Shown here one piece after another: positions 60,320 through 64,000 of a DNA stretch of 64,000 bases (the stretch's first letter is position 1; each line of letters opens with the position of its first letter). Made by a program: the position numbers and the translations under genes. Where the stretch lies: positions 124,001 through 188,000 of the forward strand of contig NZ_JAJUBB010000007.1 of assembly GCF_028683135.1 (NCBI RefSeq), written 5' to 3'. Under the pieces are notes generated by a model. The model saw only the letters and a program-made list of their open reading frames with translations. It searched no databases and was not told where the DNA came from. The DNA comes from Enterovibrio qingdaonensis (GTDB lineage: Bacteria > Pseudomonadota > Gammaproteobacteria > Enterobacterales > Vibrionaceae).

Positions 60320-60676
60320 CTAGTTTTATTTGTGGTATGGCCTTAACTTACTAGACATTACAAAGATAAGAAAAAGTAGGTCAAATCATCACACTGTGAT
60401 TTGTGAGTCTAAGCGCCGCTGGAACGGAAAGGGGCAAAAGTGAGTTAGCCCAACCCTCAAGCTCTAATAGCCACCAAATCCACGTCACACCGGAAAACAC
60501 CCTTCAACTGGTCAAAAAAACACCCATTACGGTAGGGCATACAGCAGTTAGCTGTTCGCAAACTGAATAAACCGCATTTGTAGTGATTTATCTCTCAATA
60601 GTCATGTTCAATCGAGGCAAGCAGTGAAATAATACGCCCGCTTATCCACCCTCTACTCATTTTTCGCTGGTGCCAC
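60320..60676. other. Non-coding gap with direct repeat copy B
   Basis: This 357-bp region has no gene I can support. It contains repeat copy B (60352-60404) and, to its right, sequence that should hold the promoter of the plus-strand transporter at 60677. Confidence 0.45.
60352..60404. repeat. Direct repeat copy B upstream of the GIY-YIG gene
   Basis: The partner of copy A (59433-59485), with matching TAGACATTA, TAAG, AGGTCAAATC and GATTTG. Its palindrome is CAAATCA (60382-60388) and TGATTTG (60397-60403). The conserved palindrome suggests a protein-binding or recombination site. Confidence 0.6.
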
Positions 60677-61570
60677 ATGTTGTCCGAAAGACGCGCGTCT
60701 TTAATCTTGCTTGTTGTTACTGTTTTCGCTGCTTGGGGTTGGATTTTCTCCAAAGAGGCGATTCAGGGGTTGCCGCCATTCGGCTTTGTCGGACTTCGGT
60801 TTTTAGCGGCGTCTCTGTGCTTGTTGCCGTTTTGCTTTTCCAAGCTAAAGCAGGTTGATAGGGGCGATTTAGTGCGTGCATCTGGTGTGGGCAGTTTGCT
60901 GTCGTGTGCCTTGCTGTTCTGGATTTACGCCATGTCAGTCAGCACCTCACTAGGTGAAGGCGCATTCATCATGAGCTTGTCTATGCTCATAGTGCCGTTA
61001 ATCGCCTGGGTGCTGTTTAAACAAAAACCGCAGCGTATTTTCTGGGTGTCCATGCCGGTGGCTGTGTCTGGCTTGGCCATGCTTTCTTTAGGGGGAGTGG
61101 GGTGGCAGTTATCAGCAAGCCAAATTTGGTTCCTTTTAGCCGCTTTGTTTCTTGCACTTCACTTTAATGTGAACAGCCGATACGCCAAGCGTATTCCCGC
61201 ACTTGTTCTTACGTGTGTCCAGCTTTTCTCAACCGGTGTTATCGCCTCCATTGCGTCGTTACTCACAGAAACATGGCCAGAGAGCGTTCCAACGTCAATC
61301 TGGATTTGGTTTGGGTTAAGCGTGCTTGTTGCGACGAGCCTGCGTTACCTTATGCAAACGCTGGGACAAAAAGGTGCCAGCCCAGCGAATGCGGCCATCA
61401 TTATGATCTTGGAACCGGTTTGGACCGTGGTGCTGAGTGTGGTGTGGTATCACGAAGCCATGCCTGCCCATAAAATCATGGGGTGTGGATTGATTCTCGC
61501 CTCGCTGCTGATTTATCGCGGGGCTCAACCCTTGCGCATTTGGTTGAGAAGAAAACCGAAACAGTTGTGA
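60677..61570 (+). CDS. EamA/DMT-family transporter
   Basis: This 297-residue protein has ten predicted helices. Helix 1 reads LILLVVTVFAAWGWIFSKEAI and the second EamA repeat starts near residue 150. The pattern NAAIIMILEPVWTVVLSVVWYHEAM at the end of the second repeat is typical. The basic tail is short. It converges on the next transporter across a bidirectional terminator. It is only distantly like the pair at 1-4091. Substrate unknown. Confidence 0.85.
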   Translation: MLSERRASLILLVVTVFAAWGWIFSKEAIQGLPPFGFVGLRFLAASLCLLPFCFSKLKQVDRGDLVRASGVGSLLSCALLFWIYAMSVSTSLGEGAFIMSLSMLIVPLIAWVLFKQKPQRIFWVSMPVAVSGLAMLSLGGVGWQLSASQIWFLLAALFLALHFNVNSRYAKRIPALVLTCVQLFSTGVIASIASLLTETWPESVPTSIWIWFGLSVLVATSLRYLMQTLGQKGASPANAAIIMILEPVWTVVLSVVWYHEAMPAHKIMGCGLILASLLIYRGAQPLRIWLRRKPKQL

Positions 61571-61571
61571 G

Positions 61572-61602
61572 AAAAAAGCAGAGCACATCGCTCTGCTTTT
61601 TT
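61572..61602. terminator. Bidirectional terminator between two DMT genes
   Basis: An 8-bp stem AGCAGAGC/GCTCTGCT with a 5-nt loop is flanked by A-run and T-run. It lies between convergent genes at 61570 and 61601. Confidence 0.9.
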
Positions 61603-62524
61603 ATTGGGCGAGGGTTTGTTTCTCACTGGCTTGTACCAGCAAGCAAAACGAAATCATCGCCATTCCTAACCAACCGAATGGCGATATCAGCTCGCCAACA
61701 ATGACGACGGCCAATATTGCTGCCACAACGGGCTCAAACAAGGTAAGCAGAGTCGCTTTACTCGTGTTAACAAACGACAAACCAAAGCCAAAACAGACGT
61801 AACCGAGAAACATGGGAATAAGTGCCATGTAGGAAACGACAAGTGCGTTGGTCACGGTTGAAAAGAGGTGTTGTCCGGTAAAATACAGGCTGGGTAGCAG
61901 CAATAGTGCACCCAACAGAAAAATGCTTCCCATCGCCGATTTGGCGTTCACATCGTGCTGAATGAGTTGTTTCGCGACCCAGGCATAAAGGGTGTACGCC
62001 AACGCCGCAACGAGCCCAAGTGATATCCCCAACAATAACGACGCGTTTTGCACGGTATCCTTACCGTGTGATGTTTCGGACACTGCGAGCAAGGCTATTC
62101 CTATCGTGCCAACGATGGCACTCAATACCCAACGTGTTGTTAGCGCGGGAGCATTCCCAAATGTTTTTTCGATGATAACCGCAAAAAACGGGGCACTGGC
62201 GATGGAGATGACGGTTCCGACAGCAACACCGGCCAATCGCATTGAGGTATAGAACGCCAATGGGTAGATGGCGAGTGAAAAGGCACCAATGGCTAAAAGG
62301 ACGGGGCGTTGCGTCAGTTTTCTCCAATCATTTCTGATATGGCGACGAAAAAACAGCCCTAACAACAGGCCTGCGACACCCATTGAAAATGCACCAATGG
62401 CGAGGGGGCTGATATTGGGGGCAAAACTTGCGACCGTGCCTGTTGTTCCCCAAAGCACTGAGGCAAATAAGATTGCGATACTGCCTTGACGCATAGCATC
62501 CAGAGAATGAAAAAAGGCTTTCAT
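61601..62524 (-). CDS. EamA/DMT-family transporter
   Basis: This 307-residue protein has two EamA repeats (about 14-140 and 165-300), ASVLWGTTGTVASF in helix 1 and LLTLFEPVVAAILAVVIVGELISP at the end of the second repeat. It is a typical amino-acid or metabolite exporter or importer of the inner membrane; direction not known. The gene is single with its own upstream region, and the AraC-type gene at 63295 is too far to call a partner. Confidence 0.85.
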   Translation of the reverse strand: MKAFFHSLDAMRQGSIAILFASVLWGTTGTVASFAPNISPLAIGAFSMGVAGLLLGLFFRRHIRNDWRKLTQRPVLLAIGAFSLAIYPLAFYTSMRLAGVAVGTVISIASAPFFAVIIEKTFGNAPALTTRWVLSAIVGTIGIALLAVSETSHGKDTVQNASLLLGISLGLVAALAYTLYAWVAKQLIQHDVNAKSAMGSIFLLGALLLLPSLYFTGQHLFSTVTNALVVSYMALIPMFLGYVCFGFGLSFVNTSKATLLTLFEPVVAAILAVVIVGELISPFGWLGMAMISFCLLVQASEKQTLAQ

Positions 62525-62687
62525 TGCGTGATGTCCGTTTAATAGTGATTAGGAACTATGTTAGATAAACGGTGCGATAGATTTGTGCTGAAAAGACGCA
62601 GTTTTAGCTTGAAAAGACTGAATGTGAATCAGCAGGGGTGAAGTACGGGTGCGCCTGTCTCTGGGAAACAGACGCACGACGTGAACA

Positions 62688-63173
62688 TTATTTCAGGTAT
62701 TTCACATGCGCTTCCATTTCTTCGCCGATTTGTTTGCGCATGTTCATTAAGCGGATGGCGGACTGCTCCAACGCGATATCTTCATCCGTATCGGGAATCC
62801 ACTTCGGCACGGGCGCGGGGTGTCCTTCTTCATCAACCGCGACCATGATGACGATACAGTGCGTCGTGAGGCGGTTTTTCAAGACTTTTGGGTCACTGGC
62901 TTGCACGTCAATGGCGATGTGCATGGAGGTTTTACCTGTGTAAATCACCTTTGCGCTGACTTCGACAAGGTTACCAACATGGATAGGGGCAACAAAGCGA
63001 ATGCCACCTGCATACGCGGTAATACAGTATTTACCACTCCACGCGGCTGCACAGGCATAGGCTGCAAGGTCAATCCATTTCATTGCAGCACCGCCGTGTA
63101 CTTTTCCGCCAAAGTTCACGTCGCCGGGTTCGGCGAGAAAGCGAAGTGTAATGTCTCTTTTACCCTGACTCAT
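62688..63173 (-). CDS. Hotdog-fold acyl-CoA thioesterase (YciA/Acot-like)
   Basis: This 161-residue protein has the hotdog pattern of acyl-CoA hydrolases: FLAEPGDVNFGGKVHGGAAMKWIDLAAYACAA in the first strand/helix region and VEVSAKVIYTGKTSMHIAIDVQA in the sheet, with a helical C-terminal tail. It hydrolyses acyl-CoA to free acid and CoA in the cytoplasm. Chain-length preference cannot be inferred. A-GGAGG-type ribosome-binding site (GAAACCTCCT read in reverse) precedes the ATG. Confidence 0.88.
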   Translation of the reverse strand: MSQGKRDITLRFLAEPGDVNFGGKVHGGAAMKWIDLAAYACAAAWSGKYCITAYAGGIRFVAPIHVGNLVEVSAKVIYTGKTSMHIAIDVQASDPKVLKNRLTTHCIVIMVAVDEEGHPAPVPKWIPDTDEDIALEQSAIRLMNMRKQIGEEMEAHVKYLK

Positions 63174-63294
63174 GATGATGAAACCTCCTTATCATCCATT
63201 ACTGCCAACAAACATTGGGCGTATAGGTATTTGATAACAACCGACGCCGATTAACGCAAACAAAAACAGACATTTCTTTATTGAAATCGTTGTT

Positions 63295-64000
63295 TTAAGA
63301 CTTTGATTTCCATCGGCTAGGTGAAAGGCCAACGGTCATTGAAAAGCGACGACTGAACGCAGAAAGGTCGAGATACCCCACACGCTCCGCAACGATTTGG
63401 ATAGGCAAATCTGTGTGCGTGAGCAGTGCTTTTGCTTTTTCTATTCGCTGTTGAACGATGTACTGATGCACGGTTTCTCCAACCGTTTCTTTAAAGCGTT
63501 TTTTAAATTGCGTGGGACTTAGACACGCGATATCTGCCAACTGTTTTATCGTGAGAGGCGACTCGATGTGCTCAAGGATGTGCGCCTGTGCGCGGCGGAT
63601 GCGGCTGTCGATAATGACACTGATTTCTTGTTGTTCGAGCAGCAGATAGAAGAGGGAAAACAACGCCATTTCCAATTTACTGTCGACCTGAAACTCTAAC
63701 TGTTTCTCTGCGAAATATACGAAGCTCAGCAAAGGTGGTGATATGGCGAACAACACAAATTCAGACTGGGAAATGTGAGGGGGAAGGGTGTCCAAGTCGA
63801 CCACGATAAACCGAGCGGCATCGTCAGCACGGAAATGGTGCTCTGTACCTGCTTTTATAACGACACATTCGCCCACCGATACCGCGTCAGAAAAGCTATC
63901 CAGTGCGATGTGAATTGAACCTTGAATAGGAAGTACCAACTGATGAAAGCCATGAGTGTGGTTTTGAGTCTGCTTTGTGTACGCGCGAATGCTTAGCGTA
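63295..64000 (-). CDS. AraC-family transcriptional regulator, 5' end cut by window
   Basis: The frame stays open to the window edge: upstream of a possible TTG at 63939 it reads QNHTHGFHQL, the histidine-rich cupin strand of AraC N-terminal domains, so the gene starts outside the window. The C-terminal DNA-binding domain is complete (LTIKQLADIACLSPTQFKKRFKETVGETVHQYI; second helix-turn-helix IQIVAERVGYLDLSAFSRRFSMTVGLSPSRW). Ligand and targets unknown. Confidence 0.85.
   Translation of the reverse strand, partial: TLSIRAYTKQTQNHTHGFHQLVLPIQGSIHIALDSFSDAVSVGECVVIKAGTEHHFRADDAARFIVVDLDTLPPHISQSEFVLFAISPPLLSFVYFAEKQLEFQVDSKLEMALFSLFYLLLEQQEISVIIDSRIRRAQAHILEHIESPLTIKQLADIACLSPTQFKKRFKETVGETVHQYIVQQRIEKAKALLTHTDLPIQIVAERVGYLDLSAFSRRFSMTVGLSPSRWKSKS

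Noticed and set aside
60466-60475. AATAGCCACC matching the IS3 element terminus
   Set aside because: Ten bases only; the similarity stops at once and there is no second end, so it is probably chance.
1-64000. CRISPR arrays, tRNA and rRNA genes
   Set aside because: No regularly spaced direct repeats, tRNA cloverleaf or rRNA stretches were found by reading the sequence.

Overview
The window looks like a chromosomal segment of a marine gammaproteobacterium of the Vibrionaceae (Vibrio, Grimontia, Enterovibrio or Photobacterium type; the genus is not settled by what I can see). The main reason is a complete lateral (swarming-type, Flag-2) flagellar gene set, including the laf-specific regulator LafK, a lateral MotY and the order fliD-S-T-K-L-fliA-motA-motB. 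Coding density is high. I found no rRNA, tRNA or CRISPR array.

Region 1 (1-8971) looks like an amino-acid catabolic locus. It holds two EamA/DMT transporters, an M20 amidohydrolase, an Asp/Glu racemase/arylmalonate decarboxylase-like protein, an M24 metallohydrolase, two paralogous YheO/DauR-type regulators, a RidA protein and a 2,3-diaminopropionate ammonia-lyase. Upstream of each regulator lies the same three-site array of a GTTAACTTAAGTTAAC-like palindrome (spacing 52 and 118/119 bp), so the two halves probably arose by duplication and are co-regulated. The enzyme set resembles ectoine (doe/eut) utilisation but ends in a diaminopropionate lyase. The substrate is unknown.

Region 2 (9039-12228) has a third DMT transporter, whose best ribosome-binding site points at an ATC codon, and an amino-acid ABC transporter whose binding-protein gene is preceded by two tandem ARG-box-like sites exactly 21 bp apart.

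Region 3 (12514-53812) is one contiguous lateral flagellar block. It runs flgM-flgN-lytic transglycosylase (minus), flgA (minus), flgB to flgL plus a LafW-like gene (plus), fliD-S-T-K-L-fliA-motA-motB (minus), a small gene and a Maf glycosyltransferase, flagellin lafA, fliM-N-P-Q-R-flhB-flhA plus an EAL-like gene (minus), then motY-lafK-fliE-F-G-H-I-J (plus). FliO, FlhF/FlhG and chemotaxis genes are absent. Non-flagellar genes interrupt it at 14156-15469 and 26745-29036. Notable points are a FlgJ without a muramidase domain beside a dedicated lytic transglycosylase, a short FliM without the CheY-binding N-terminus, a LafK receiver domain without its phospho-acceptor Asp, and a degenerate EAL-like protein coupled to flhA.

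Region 4 (53936-60400) is accessory. It contains a CxxC small protein, a lipoprotein, a secreted beta-helix protein, a HerA-type ATPase cut off by a complete IS3-family element that lacks a target duplication, and a membrane-anchored GIY-YIG-like nuclease gene flanked by about 53-bp direct repeats. This could be the remnant of a defence or mobile island.

Region 5 (60677-64000) has two convergent DMT transporters, a hotdog acyl-CoA thioesterase and an AraC-family regulator that runs off the window end.
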